A DNA stretch of 64,000 nucleotides, from contig NZ_JAJOMC010000004.1 in assembly GCF_021129155.1 (NCBI RefSeq), forward strand, positions 1 through 64,000, read 5' to 3'. Source of the stretch: Arthrobacter sp. AK04 (lineage in GTDB: Bacteria; Actinomycetota; Actinomycetes; Actinomycetales; Micrococcaceae). The notes below the pieces were generated by a model. The model had not been told where the DNA came from. It ran no database searches and was given only the letters and a program-made list of their open reading frames with translations. How positions within the stretch are numbered: the first letter of the stretch is position 1; each line of letters begins with the position of its first letter. Shown one piece after another: positions 55,054 to 63,866 of the stretch. Position numbers and translations under genes: made by a program.

Positions 55054-56373
55054 ATGCCTTCCCTTGCCTCCGCCGCAGACCACATCCAGGACCTTGGCGC
55101 CTACGTCAGCGCGTCGCCGTCGAGCTTCCACGCCGTGCACGAAGCAGCCCGGCGGCTGGAAGGCGCGGGCTTTGTGCGCCTGGACGAACTGCAACCCTGG
55201 GAAGGCGGGCCGGGCCGGTTCTTCATCATCCGGGACGGGGCGCTGATCGCGTGGGTCATTCCCGAAGGGGCAGGGCCGGCCACGGGCTTCAACATCCTCG
55301 GCGCGCACACCGACTCGCCCACCTTCAAGCTCAAGCCGAAGCCCACTACGGGCACCCACGGCTGGCTCCAGGCCGGTGTGGAGGTGTACGGCGGGCCGCT
55401 GCTGAACTCGTGGCTTGACCGGGAACTGCAGCTGGCCGGCCGCCTGGTTATGCTGGACGGCACCGAGCACCTGACCGCCACCGGACCAATGCTCCGTTTC
55501 CCGCAGCTTGCCATCCACCTGGACCGCGCCGTCAACGACGGCCTGGCCCTGGACAAGCAGCGCCACATGAATCCGGTGTGGGGGTTGGGCAATCCTGCCG
55601 ATGCCGACCTGCTGGCCGTGCTGGCCTCCCACGTTTCCGGGGCTTCCGTGGACCCTGCCCGGATTGGCGGGTACGACGTCGTCATTGCGGACACGCAGGC
55701 ACCTTCGGTTTTCGGGGGCAACAGCGAGTTCTTTGCCTCCGGGCGGCTGGACAACCTGTCCTCGACCCACGCCGGGCTGGCGGCGCTGATCGCGCACGCG
55801 ACTGCTGCTCTGTCCGGTGCTGTGTCCGGCCCTGGCAGCCCGATCGCCGTCCTGGCGGCGTTCGACCATGAGGAGATCGGCTCCAACTCACGCTCGGGTG
55901 CCTGCGGACCCATCCTCGAGGATGTCCTGGTGCGGATCTCTGACGGCCTCGGCGCCACGGCGAGCCAGCGCCGGCAGGCACTGGCGGCGTCGTTCTGTGT
56001 TTCTGCCGACGCAGGCCACGCCGTGCACCCCAACTACGCGGAGCGGCACGACCCCGCCAACCATCCGGTGCTGAACGGCGGCCCGCTCCTGAAGATCAAT
56101 GCGAACCAGCGGTACGCCACTGACGCCCCCGGCGCGGCCCTGTGGGCCCGGCTGTGTGCTGATGCCGGCGTGCCTTACCAGGAGTTCGTGTCCAACAACG
56201 CGATTCCGTGCGGCTCCACCATCGGTCCGCTGACTGCCACCCGCCTGGGAATCCGGACGGTGGACGTGGGTGTTCCGCTGCTCTCCATGCATTCCGCGCG
56301 GGAGCTGTGCGGCGTGGAGGACCCCCGGCGGCTGGCCGCGGTGGCCGAGCTGTTCTTCCGCACCGCCGCTTAG
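55054..56373 (+). CDS. M18 family aminopeptidase
   Basis: 439 residues with metal-binding residues of the M18 family: GAHTDSPTFKLKP (His and Asp), the catalytic DHEEIGSNSRSGACGPILED (Glu-Glu), SADAGHAVHPNYAERHDPANHPVLNGG and a C-terminal His in LLSMHSARELCGVEDPRRLA. Cytosolic aminopeptidase of two zinc ions. ATG 55054 (MPSLASAADHIQD). Its 3' end overlaps the acyltransferase gene stop on the opposite strand by 4 bp. Confidence 0.93.
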   Translation: MPSLASAADHIQDLGAYVSASPSSFHAVHEAARRLEGAGFVRLDELQPWEGGPGRFFIIRDGALIAWVIPEGAGPATGFNILGAHTDSPTFKLKPKPTTGTHGWLQAGVEVYGGPLLNSWLDRELQLAGRLVMLDGTEHLTATGPMLRFPQLAIHLDRAVNDGLALDKQRHMNPVWGLGNPADADLLAVLASHVSGASVDPARIGGYDVVIADTQAPSVFGGNSEFFASGRLDNLSSTHAGLAALIAHATAALSGAVSGPGSPIAVLAAFDHEEIGSNSRSGACGPILEDVLVRISDGLGATASQRRQALAASFCVSADAGHAVHPNYAERHDPANHPVLNGGPLLKINANQRYATDAPGAALWARLCADAGVPYQEFVSNNAIPCGSTIGPLTATRLGIRTVDVGVPLLSMHSARELCGVEDPRRLAAVAELFFRTAA

Positions 56374-57035
56374 CGGGACGGTTCCTTTCCGAAGGCGAAG
56401 AGGTGCTGGTCGATTTCGTGGGCGGGGACTCCAACCCACGTTTCTCCGGCCGGCACGTTGCTGAGGACGGCAGCACCCATGCCCACCGTGGCATAGTCAC
56501 CCACCGATGTCCTGTCCCGGACACTCGAATTCATGCCGAGGTAGGCAGCCTTGCCGATCCGGACGCCGCCGCCCAAGGACACGCCTGCGCCGAACGTCGC
56601 AAAGTCCGCCACGTCGTCGTCGTGGGTGAAAGTCACCGAGGGCATTGCCACCACGTGCGAGCCCAGGGTGACGGCGGCCGTCAGGGTGACGTTGCGCAAC
56701 AGGATGCTTCCCCGCCCGATCCGGCAGCCCTCGGGGTACTGGACCGAGGGATCCACGGCTGTTGCGTACCGCGATTCATGGATGCCCAGGGACGTGAGCC
56801 GGTCCACCACGGCCTCCCGTGCCTTCCCGGACGCCAGGCACACGAGCAGGAATGCGTGGGTGTAGTTGGCCGCATCATCGATGCTCCCCAGGACAGGTGC
56901 ACCGTCAACGGTGACCCCTGCCATCTCCTTGTCGTCGTCCAGCAGGCCAACAACGTCGTACTGGCCACTGCTTCGCACCATCGCCAGGACTTCACGGGCA
57001 AGGCCGCTCACTGAAATAAGGATCAGCTCACTCAC
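56370..57035 (-). CDS. NeuD/PglD-type hexapeptide-repeat acyltransferase
   Basis: 221 residues. N-terminal nucleotide-sugar binding fold (about 1-90, ELILISVSGLAREVLAMV), then left-handed parallel beta helix repeats (about 100-205, GCRIGRGSILLRNVTLTAAVTLGSHV). The expected catalytic His is at about 138 in SVTFTHDDDVAD. It transfers an acyl, probably acetyl, group to an amino or hydroxyl sugar. GTG 57035 overlaps the DegT stop by four bases (GTGA). Last gene of the four-gene sugar cassette. Confidence 0.88.
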   Translation of the reverse strand: MSELILISVSGLAREVLAMVRSSGQYDVVGLLDDDKEMAGVTVDGAPVLGSIDDAANYTHAFLLVCLASGKAREAVVDRLTSLGIHESRYATAVDPSVQYPEGCRIGRGSILLRNVTLTAAVTLGSHVVAMPSVTFTHDDDVADFATFGAGVSLGGGVRIGKAAYLGMNSSVRDRTSVGDYATVGMGAAVLSNVPAGETWVGVPAHEIDQHLFAFGKEPSR

Positions 57036-58198
57036 GTGCCCACCGGGTGCGCTGCGTTCCGGATGGCATTGATGACGCGGTTGATGCTGGACGAGTCGAT
57101 CTCGTGGAAGACAGGGAGGACCAGGGTGCGGTCGCTCAGCCGCTCCGTGGACTGCAGCCTGGCGTTGCCGTTGTCGCGCCAGCGGTACGCCGGCTGGCGG
57201 TGCGCGGCGTACGCCCCGCGCCGCGCGGTGATGCCGGCCTCGGCCAGCCTTTCCAGCAGCGCTTCGCGGGTCATGGGGAACCCCGGGAGGACTTCCAGCC
57301 ACAGGGACTGGTAGTTCGTGGTGCCGTAGGGGGGATCGGACACGATCCTCAGTCCTTTGAGGCTTTTGAGGGCCTCCACGTACATGTTCGCGATGTTCCG
57401 CCGCCGTTCCACCATCTGCGGCAGCCGCCGCAGTTGGATGATTCCGACGGCGGCCTGCAGGTCGGTCATCCGGTAGTCGAAGCCAACTTCAAGGCAGACC
57501 TCGCGGGGGGAGAGGAACAGTTCCTCCCGGTTGAGGGCTGCCAGGCTGCTTGAATGTTCCCGCAGGGCGCGGGCGCGAGCTGCCCAGTCCGCCCGGCGGG
57601 TTGTGAGCATGCCGCCTTCGCCGGTAGTCAGGATGTGGTTGGGATGAAAGGACCACACGGTGATGTGGGCGCCGGCGCCCACCGGCTTGCCCTTGTACTG
57701 CGAGCCCACTGCACAGGCTGCGTCTTCGATGACCGTGATTTCATGGCGGTCGCACAGGTCGCGGATGGGGTCCAGGTCCACTGGCACTCCGCCCTGGTCC
57801 ACCACTATCACCGCCCGCGTGTCCAAGGTCAGGGCGGCGTGGATGGTCTCCGCGGTCACGTTGCCGGTGGCAGGATCCACGTCGCAGAAGACGGGGCGTG
57901 CTCCGACGTACGTCACGGCGTTGGCCGTGGCGATATAGGACAGTGAAGGCACGACCACATCGTCGCCGGGACCTATTCCCGCCACCACGAGGGCCAGATG
58001 CAGCGCGGTGGTGCAGCTCGACGTCGCCACCGCGAACCTGGCTCCCTGCGCGGCTGCGAAGTCGACCTCGAACTCCTTGACTTTCGGACCCTGGGTAACG
58101 CATCCGGAGAAGACCACCTCGGCCAGCGCGTGGGCTTCCTCCTGCCCCAGCCAGGGCTTCATTACTTCGATGCGTGCAACAGCTGATTCGGTGGCCAC
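57032..58198 (-). CDS. DegT/DnrJ/EryC1 family PLP-fold protein with His at the Schiff-base Lys position
   Basis: 388 residues, full-length fold-type I. PLP-binding Asp in VIEDAACAVGS (about 159) and serine-containing loop ATSSCTTALHLAL are present. The normal active site is SFHPxK..TTGEGG, but here it reads WSFHPNHILTTGEGGML: His188 replaces the Lys. Such a replacement is known in ColD and related sugar 3-dehydratases, which use PMP instead of a Schiff-base lysine. So a nucleotide-sugar 3-dehydratase is more likely than an aminotransferase; final proof needs biochemistry. Coupled to the acyltransferase by a four-base overlap. Confidence 0.88.
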   Translation of the reverse strand: MATESAVARIEVMKPWLGQEEAHALAEVVFSGCVTQGPKVKEFEVDFAAAQGARFAVATSSCTTALHLALVVAGIGPGDDVVVPSLSYIATANAVTYVGARPVFCDVDPATGNVTAETIHAALTLDTRAVIVVDQGGVPVDLDPIRDLCDRHEITVIEDAACAVGSQYKGKPVGAGAHITVWSFHPNHILTTGEGGMLTTRRADWAARARALREHSSSLAALNREELFLSPREVCLEVGFDYRMTDLQAAVGIIQLRRLPQMVERRRNIANMYVEALKSLKGLRIVSDPPYGTTNYQSLWLEVLPGFPMTREALLERLAEAGITARRGAYAAHRQPAYRWRDNGNARLQSTERLSDRTLVLPVFHEIDSSSINRVINAIRNAAHPVGT

Positions 58199-58247
58199 GA
58201 GGCACCATCTTTCCTAGGAGGAACGGAACGAAGACGGGAAGCTCGTC

Positions 58248-59393
58248 TCACCTGGACCACAGGACACTTTCAAGCCAGGATCCTGCGGCGTACTGCTGGT
58301 AATCCTCGGGCCCTGGTACCTGGATACTTGACGCCTGGCCTTCAAGGCCCCTGCTGTGGGTGACGGCCTCCAGCATGCCGAGTACCCGCAGGCCGGATGT
58401 GTTGGTCGATGGTGCCCTCTGCTGGCCGCGCACGCGGCGCGCAAACTCGGCGGCCGCCCGGTTCCGCGCCTCCTGGCCGAAGGCGGGCACCGGTCCATCT
58501 TCGGCCGGCACCTGAAGTGCGCCGGGCTCCGCCCAGTACGGGGACCGCCGCCGCTGCTGGGTGGATGAATCGGAGTCGAAAATGCCCAGTTGTTCCTCTT
58601 GCAGCATGGCATCCCACACCAGGACGAGCTGCGAACCCGCGATCACCAGCTGGTTGCTCTTCACGCGGCTCAGGTTGTTGACATGCAGGTGCACCGTGGC
58701 GTCGTTGGGAAGCCTGAAATTCACGTGGCCAACGCAGTCGCGGCCGGTTCCCAGCGGGTCCCCGCCGAGTGCTGAAACACCCTGGGGGTTGAGGCGCCCG
58801 GCAAAAACAAAGTCAAGGAGGGCAAGACTGTCCGGGGCAAGGTCCCAGAAGACGTCCCGGTCGGTCCGGGACAGGTTGCTTTCGGTGCGCACCGCTTCGA
58901 CGAAGAGGATATCGCCCAGGGACCCGCTGGCCACCAGCTTCTGCATCTTTTGCACAGCAGGTTCAAAGCACTGGGCCTTGTTTGCCATCAGGACAACGTC
59001 CCTGGCGTCCGCCTCCGCTGCCATCTCCTGCCCGAGTTCCAGGCTGTCCGCCAGTGGCTGTTCCACCAGAACGTGCTTGCCCGCCCGCAGCGCAGTCATT
59101 CCTGTTCCGAACAGGGCGCGGAGCGGGGTGGCGATTGCCACCGCATCCACCTCCACGCTGTCCAGCAATTCGTCGATGGCCTCGAACCAGGGCGGACCGC
59201 CAAGTTTTTCCGAGACCCTGGCGGCCCTGCGGGAGTCCACGTCGCAAATGGCCGCCAGGTCCCAGTCCGGGCTGGCCTGCAGGGTTTCGGCCATGCCCGC
59301 TCCCCGGGAACCAGCGCCGACCACAGCGATACGCAGCCTGTCCGCGTTCACGCGGTCCCTGCCGTGGCTGGAGTCCTTAGCGAAAGCTTCCAT
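58248..59393 (-). CDS. Gfo/Idh/MocA family protein lacking usual catalytic residues
   Basis: 381 residues from ATG 59393 (MEAFAKDSS; AGAGG six bases upstream; ATG 59399 possible). Rossmann fold RLRIAVVGAGSRGAGMAETL with NAD motif GAGSRG, and a C-terminal alpha/beta domain. The EKP motif, in which Lys is a catalytic residue, reads VEQPLA here (Gln112). The expected catalytic His region reads WDLAPDSLALLDF (Asp188). Both changes make ordinary dehydrogenase chemistry doubtful. Lies between the sugar transferase and the DegT gene; may act on the DegT product or be regulatory. Confidence 0.85.
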   Translation of the reverse strand: MEAFAKDSSHGRDRVNADRLRIAVVGAGSRGAGMAETLQASPDWDLAAICDVDSRRAARVSEKLGGPPWFEAIDELLDSVEVDAVAIATPLRALFGTGMTALRAGKHVLVEQPLADSLELGQEMAAEADARDVVLMANKAQCFEPAVQKMQKLVASGSLGDILFVEAVRTESNLSRTDRDVFWDLAPDSLALLDFVFAGRLNPQGVSALGGDPLGTGRDCVGHVNFRLPNDATVHLHVNNLSRVKSNQLVIAGSQLVLVWDAMLQEEQLGIFDSDSSTQQRRRSPYWAEPGALQVPAEDGPVPAFGQEARNRAAAEFARRVRGQQRAPSTNTSGLRVLGMLEAVTHSRGLEGQASSIQVPGPEDYQQYAAGSWLESVLWSR

Positions 59394-59433
59394 TCTCATC
59401 CTCTTTGTCAGTAGGAGCTGTCAGTAGGCGCCG

Positions 59434-61026
59434 TCAGTAGGCGCCGGAAGGCTGAATGACGGCACGGAAAGTCCGCCACAAGATCAGCAGGTCACCTGGG
59501 ATTGACCAGTTTTCTACGTAGTAGAGGTCCAGGCGAACGGCCTCGTCCCAGGACAGGTCCGAGCGCCCATTGATCTGCCAAAGGCCAGTGAGGCCCGGCT
59601 TGATAAGGAGGCGCCGGTGGGTGTGCCGTTCGTATCCGCTGACTTCGCGGGCAAGCGGAGGGCGTGGCCCCACCATGCTCATATCGCCAAGCACCACATT
59701 CCAGAGCTGCGGGAGTTCGTCCAGGGAGTACTTCCGCATCCAACGCCCGCACCGCGTGACCCTGGGATCATTGCGCATCTTGAACAGGACACCGGCGCCT
59801 TCGTTGGTATCGTGCAGCACGGCCTGGCGCTCCTCCGCATCGACCACCATGGAGCGGAATTTGTACATGCCGAATGTCTGGCCACCCTTGCCGATGCGGT
59901 CCTGGCGGAACAGGATGGGCCCCGGGCTGTCCAGCCGGACGATGGCGGCGAGGAGCAGCAGCAGCGGTGAAAGCACCGTCAGCGCGGCACCGGCAAGCGC
60001 CACGTCCATGACCCGCTTGAGGATGTGCTTGCCGCCGGAGTACTGGGGGATGTCCACGTGCATCAGCGGAAGCCCCTCCACCGGACGCCAGTGGATCCGG
60101 GGCCCCGCGACGTTCGTAAGGGTCGCTGCCAGCACCATTTCGGCCGAGCACTCCTCCAGCCTCCACCCCAGTTCCCGGATGAACTTGTTGCCGCCCGGGA
60201 GGGGTCCGGCAATGATCACCGAATCCGCTTGGGCGAGGCGCGCCGTCCGGGCAATGTCATCCGTGGAAGAAAGAACGGGCACCAGCTGCTCGCCCACGCG
60301 GAGCCTGGCCCCGCGGCGGGAACCGGGAAGGCATACGCCGAGGATCTTGTAGACGGGGCCGGACTTTTTTTCGATCTGCTGGACGACGTACCGGACATCC
60401 TCGGGCTCACCGACGACGATGGCCCGGGACAAGTGCCGCCCCTTGGCCTTTTCCGTCGCCAGCCGCCGGCGGAAAAGCCAGCGGTTCGCGGTCAGCGAAA
60501 GGATGCCCACCGGCAACGAAACGGCGAACATGGTGGCGCCGCTCTCGATGGAGAAGACGACGGATGCAATTGCAATGAATCCGAAGAGACGGAAGGTGGC
60601 CGATATGACCCGCTTGTATTCGTCAGCGCCGACGCCCAGGACTTTCGGATCGCGTGTCTTGTAGATTTCCAGTGCAGCGATCCAGATCAGTGCCAGCGCA
60701 ACGCTGGCCGCGATGCCCGCGGCCGTTGAGGTCCTGTCCAGAAGACCTGGACTGGAGCGGTGGTAGCCAAGAGCGACTGCCCCGGCGATCAGCAGCGAGT
60801 CGGTAACACGCAACAGGTTGATGTGGACTGAAATCCAGTCGGCGGAGGACGCCTTGCGGCCCAGCGCAGCGGGAACAAGGCTGACGGCCGGCCGGTAGCC
60901 GGGAGCTGACGCCGGCCCCTCGCCCGCCAGCGCAGGACGATCACCTGCCAGGCCGCGGGTGAGCGCTGAGCGTTTGGTCCCGTAAAGCATGGGACGCCGC
61001 TGTCCGGTGACGGGTGCTTCTGCCAT
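59434..61026 (-). CDS. Undecaprenyl-phosphate sugar phosphotransferase (exopolysaccharide initiation)
   Basis: 530 residues. N-terminal hydrophobic region with about five membrane helices (about 65-190), a middle CoA-binding-like Rossmann domain (about 205-320, RAIVVGEPEDVRYVVQQIE), and a C-terminal bacterial sugar transferase domain with DVALAGAALTVLSPLLLLLAAIVRLDSPGPILFRQ, RWMRKYSLDELPQLWNVVLGDMSMVGPRP (DE dyad) and KPGLTGLWQINGR. Starts synthesis of a lipid-linked saccharide. First gene of the minus-strand cassette; the Gfo/Idh gene starts 41 bp downstream of its stop. Confidence 0.94.
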   Translation of the reverse strand: MAEAPVTGQRRPMLYGTKRSALTRGLAGDRPALAGEGPASAPGYRPAVSLVPAALGRKASSADWISVHINLLRVTDSLLIAGAVALGYHRSSPGLLDRTSTAAGIAASVALALIWIAALEIYKTRDPKVLGVGADEYKRVISATFRLFGFIAIASVVFSIESGATMFAVSLPVGILSLTANRWLFRRRLATEKAKGRHLSRAIVVGEPEDVRYVVQQIEKKSGPVYKILGVCLPGSRRGARLRVGEQLVPVLSSTDDIARTARLAQADSVIIAGPLPGGNKFIRELGWRLEECSAEMVLAATLTNVAGPRIHWRPVEGLPLMHVDIPQYSGGKHILKRVMDVALAGAALTVLSPLLLLLAAIVRLDSPGPILFRQDRIGKGGQTFGMYKFRSMVVDAEERQAVLHDTNEGAGVLFKMRNDPRVTRCGRWMRKYSLDELPQLWNVVLGDMSMVGPRPPLAREVSGYERHTHRRLLIKPGLTGLWQINGRSDLSWDEAVRLDLYYVENWSIPGDLLILWRTFRAVIQPSGAY

Positions 61027-61175
61027 GGTGACCCCTTCCGGTATGTCCGCTTGTGCTCTGGCCGTGAAGCAAAACTAGTCACGGAAAGCCCGCTGCGGAG
61101 GATTTACGCGGGCCCTTTGTGGGTCCCGCGAGGGAATGTTGTGGATAATGCGGGTAGCTGCAGCAGCAGATGGCG
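61027..61175. promoter_or_regulatory. Intergenic region with a single DnaA box
   Basis: A 149-bp gap between the LuxR-family regulator stop and the sugar transferase start, likely carrying the cassette promoter. It contains one perfect TGTGGATAA at 61140-61148. A GC-rich inverted repeat (GCGGGCCC.../GGGTCCCGC at about 61109-61129) may be a terminator for the regulator. Confidence 0.45.
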
Positions 61176-63866
61176 CTAAAGGACCGGCAGGATGTACGGC
61201 TCCGGAGCTGTCTTTTCCTTGCTGGCCGCCAGGGCAGTCAGCTGGGCGCGTGACTCAACCCCGAGCTTGCGGTAGATGGCTGTCAGCCTCACTTCCACGG
61301 TCCTCACGGAGACGAAGAGGGTGGAAGCGATTTCCTTGTTGCGCATACCCCGGGCAACCATCCTCGCCAGGACGCGTTCGTGGTCAGCGAGCAGCAGCAT
61401 GGCCGGATTTCCCTGTGGGCCTGGTGCCTCCACCCGTTCGTCCAGCAGGAGTGCGTCCACGTGCTGGATCCACGCATTGGCGCCAACTTCGTCGAACATG
61501 ACCTTGGCCCGCAGGAGACCGTCGCGGGCATCCCGGAGCCGGCCAAGTGCCTTCAGCCTTTCTGCGTAGCACAGCATGGTCCTTGCCCGTTCAAGCAACG
61601 AATCCCGCGAGTTCCTGCTGTCCAGGGCCTGGCCGAACAACTGCAGCGACTGCTCGCCGTCCGCCAGGATGGCACGGCTCCGCGCAACCGCCATCATCAG
61701 CCACGGTGAGCGCAATCCGACGGAACGGCTCTCCAGGCTGAGGAGGGCCTGGGTGGCTTCCCGGTGGCGTCCCAGCCGGACCAGTACCTCCACGAGGTCC
61801 GCATCGCACCGCAGCAACGTGGGATTGGTGAAACCTGTGCCAATTTCAGCGGCACGTGAGAGCTGGGCCAGGGATTCTGCAAGGTCACCCCGGAGCAGTG
61901 CGAAGTGGCCCTGCCACGCAGCAAGCTGCGCAGTGATGGCCGGGTGGCTTTCGGCGCCGGCGAACCGCTGTGCCTCGGCCGCGTAGCTGTGGGCGAGGGC
62001 TTCATCCCCAAGGGCATGGGCACGCCACACCCTGAAAACGTGGCGAAGACCGCGGTGGTACTTGAACTCGGGTTCAAAAAGTTCGAGGTCGTCCATGAGC
62101 TTGCTTGCCGTCCGGACGTTTCCTGCCCGGATCTCGTTGTCCACAGCCAGGAACAGGGCCGTTTCCCGCCAGTTCACATGGGCGTCCCGTGTGGAGGTCC
62201 GCACCATGGCAAAGAGCTCCTGCGCCTGGTCATAGCGCTCCGCGTAGCTGTAGGCGCGGCCCTGGATCAGGAGGCCTGCCACGGAACTGCCCTCAAGGCT
62301 GTACTTGCGTCCGGGCTGCACTCCGTCGCCGCTGGTGGACTCCGTGAGCAGCCGCGCCCGTTCCATGAGCTCAAGGCACTCGGCCGATGCCGACTCCCGG
62401 AAATTGCCGGCGTACTGGAGAAGGTCGCACGCATCCTGGAATTCCCAGCGTTCCGCGTAGTACACGGCGGCGACGGCGAGGAGGTTGGCGGCGAAGCCAG
62501 GATCATGCTGGCCGAATTCCTTCACCAGGCGCAGCACCATGCTGGCGCGGACTGCTCCGCCCTGGATGAAGTCGATTTCGAAGGAGAGCCCCGTCAGCCG
62601 GAGGATCAAGGCAGGATTCCGGGTCACCCGCTGTGCCCACTCCAGGTAGCGCCTGGCGTAAACGAACTCACCCCGGTTGAACAGCAGTTCCGCGATTGCC
62701 GCCAGGCGTGCCGCGGTTTCCGCTTCCCACGGGTTGATGGTCAGGGCGCGTTCGACGTATTCCACCGCGAAGGACAGTTCGCCGCCGCGGATCAGGTCCA
62801 CGGCATGGCGGAGCAGGCCGAAGGGGGTCTGCCGTTCCAGTGCGGTGAAGCTCAGATGCCACCTGCGGGCGTAAGGGTCAGTGTCCTGGCAGGCTTCCGC
62901 CAGCGCCCGATGGTTGGCGGTGCGGACTGCAGGGGTCATGGCACCAAAAACATACCCGCGAAGCAGCTGGTCCCGGATTGCAAGGTGCGGGCCTGTGCGG
63001 TGCACGATCCCGCAGGCGAGCAGCTCGTCCACGCCGGTCCATACGTCCTTGCTGATCTTTTCCAGCGTGGTGATGTCGCTCCGGCATGAAAGGGACAGCA
63101 GATCCAGGACATTCCGTGCGGGCACGGTCAGGCCGCCCACCACCAGGGCGAATTCCGCCTCGAAGCTGCCGTTGCCGGGAAGGGGAACCGGGAGGGCGAA
63201 CTTTCCCTCCGCCTGCCGCTCCAGCAGCCGGCCGTAGAGTTCGACGGCGGCGAGCGGGTTTCCACGGGTTGCTGCGGCAACTGCGTGGGCAGCCGCCGTC
63301 GTGGTTTGCCTTGCGGGTATCGCCTCAAGCATCCGCACTGTGTCGCTGTAGCTCAGCGTTTGCAGGTGCAGCACGGCCAGCCCGCTGAAGGGGCTGTCAG
63401 GCATCTCGTCACGGAGGCAGACGAACATGGCAATGTCTGTCCCGGACAGGCGACGGGCCAGGAAGCCAATAACAGCCTGGCTGCTCGGATCCAGCTGGTC
63501 TGCGTCGTCAATGACGATGACCGTCCGGGAGGATGCACGCTGGTGCAGGCCGTTGAGGAGCATTGAGGAGATGGCCGGCACGTCCAGGGCCCCGGCAGTA
63601 TCGCGCAGGAGCTCGTCAGCGATTCTGTTCAGGACGGGATCATCCATGGCGTTGAGGAGGGCAGTGACGCCGGACAGCGGCCAGTCCGATTCGAACGCGC
63701 TTGCTCCGAGGAAAACGGTTTTGTAGTCGGAAAGTGTGGGGATCTCTGAGAGCAAGGCCGACTTTCCAACCCCGTGGCCGCCGATCACCGCCAGGGCCGT
63801 GTCCTTGGGACCGCGAATCACTGAAAGAAGCCTGTCCAGCTCCTTGTTTCGCCCTAACAATGACAT
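61176..63866 (-). CDS. Large ATP-binding LuxR-type regulator (LAL family)
   Basis: 896 residues from ATG 63866 (MSLLGRNKELDRLL); a GTG at 63896 is possible. N-terminal AAA/NACHT-like ATPase with Walker A GGHGVGKSALL (about 29-39) and Walker B TVIVIDDADQLD (about 115-126). A TPR-like helical middle (about 330-780) follows, and a C-terminal LuxR HTH (about 815-880): LADHERVLARMVARGMRNKEIASTLFVSVRTVEVRLTAIYRKLGVESRAQL. A MalT/AfsR-like activator. It stands just upstream of the sugar cassette, same strand; likely to regulate it, by inference. 63897-64000 holds nothing I can name. Confidence 0.9.
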   Translation of the reverse strand: MSLLGRNKELDRLLSVIRGPKDTALAVIGGHGVGKSALLSEIPTLSDYKTVFLGASAFESDWPLSGVTALLNAMDDPVLNRIADELLRDTAGALDVPAISSMLLNGLHQRASSRTVIVIDDADQLDPSSQAVIGFLARRLSGTDIAMFVCLRDEMPDSPFSGLAVLHLQTLSYSDTVRMLEAIPARQTTTAAAHAVAAATRGNPLAAVELYGRLLERQAEGKFALPVPLPGNGSFEAEFALVVGGLTVPARNVLDLLSLSCRSDITTLEKISKDVWTGVDELLACGIVHRTGPHLAIRDQLLRGYVFGAMTPAVRTANHRALAEACQDTDPYARRWHLSFTALERQTPFGLLRHAVDLIRGGELSFAVEYVERALTINPWEAETAARLAAIAELLFNRGEFVYARRYLEWAQRVTRNPALILRLTGLSFEIDFIQGGAVRASMVLRLVKEFGQHDPGFAANLLAVAAVYYAERWEFQDACDLLQYAGNFRESASAECLELMERARLLTESTSGDGVQPGRKYSLEGSSVAGLLIQGRAYSYAERYDQAQELFAMVRTSTRDAHVNWRETALFLAVDNEIRAGNVRTASKLMDDLELFEPEFKYHRGLRHVFRVWRAHALGDEALAHSYAAEAQRFAGAESHPAITAQLAAWQGHFALLRGDLAESLAQLSRAAEIGTGFTNPTLLRCDADLVEVLVRLGRHREATQALLSLESRSVGLRSPWLMMAVARSRAILADGEQSLQLFGQALDSRNSRDSLLERARTMLCYAERLKALGRLRDARDGLLRAKVMFDEVGANAWIQHVDALLLDERVEAPGPQGNPAMLLLADHERVLARMVARGMRNKEIASTLFVSVRTVEVRLTAIYRKLGVESRAQLTALAASKEKTAPEPYILPVL

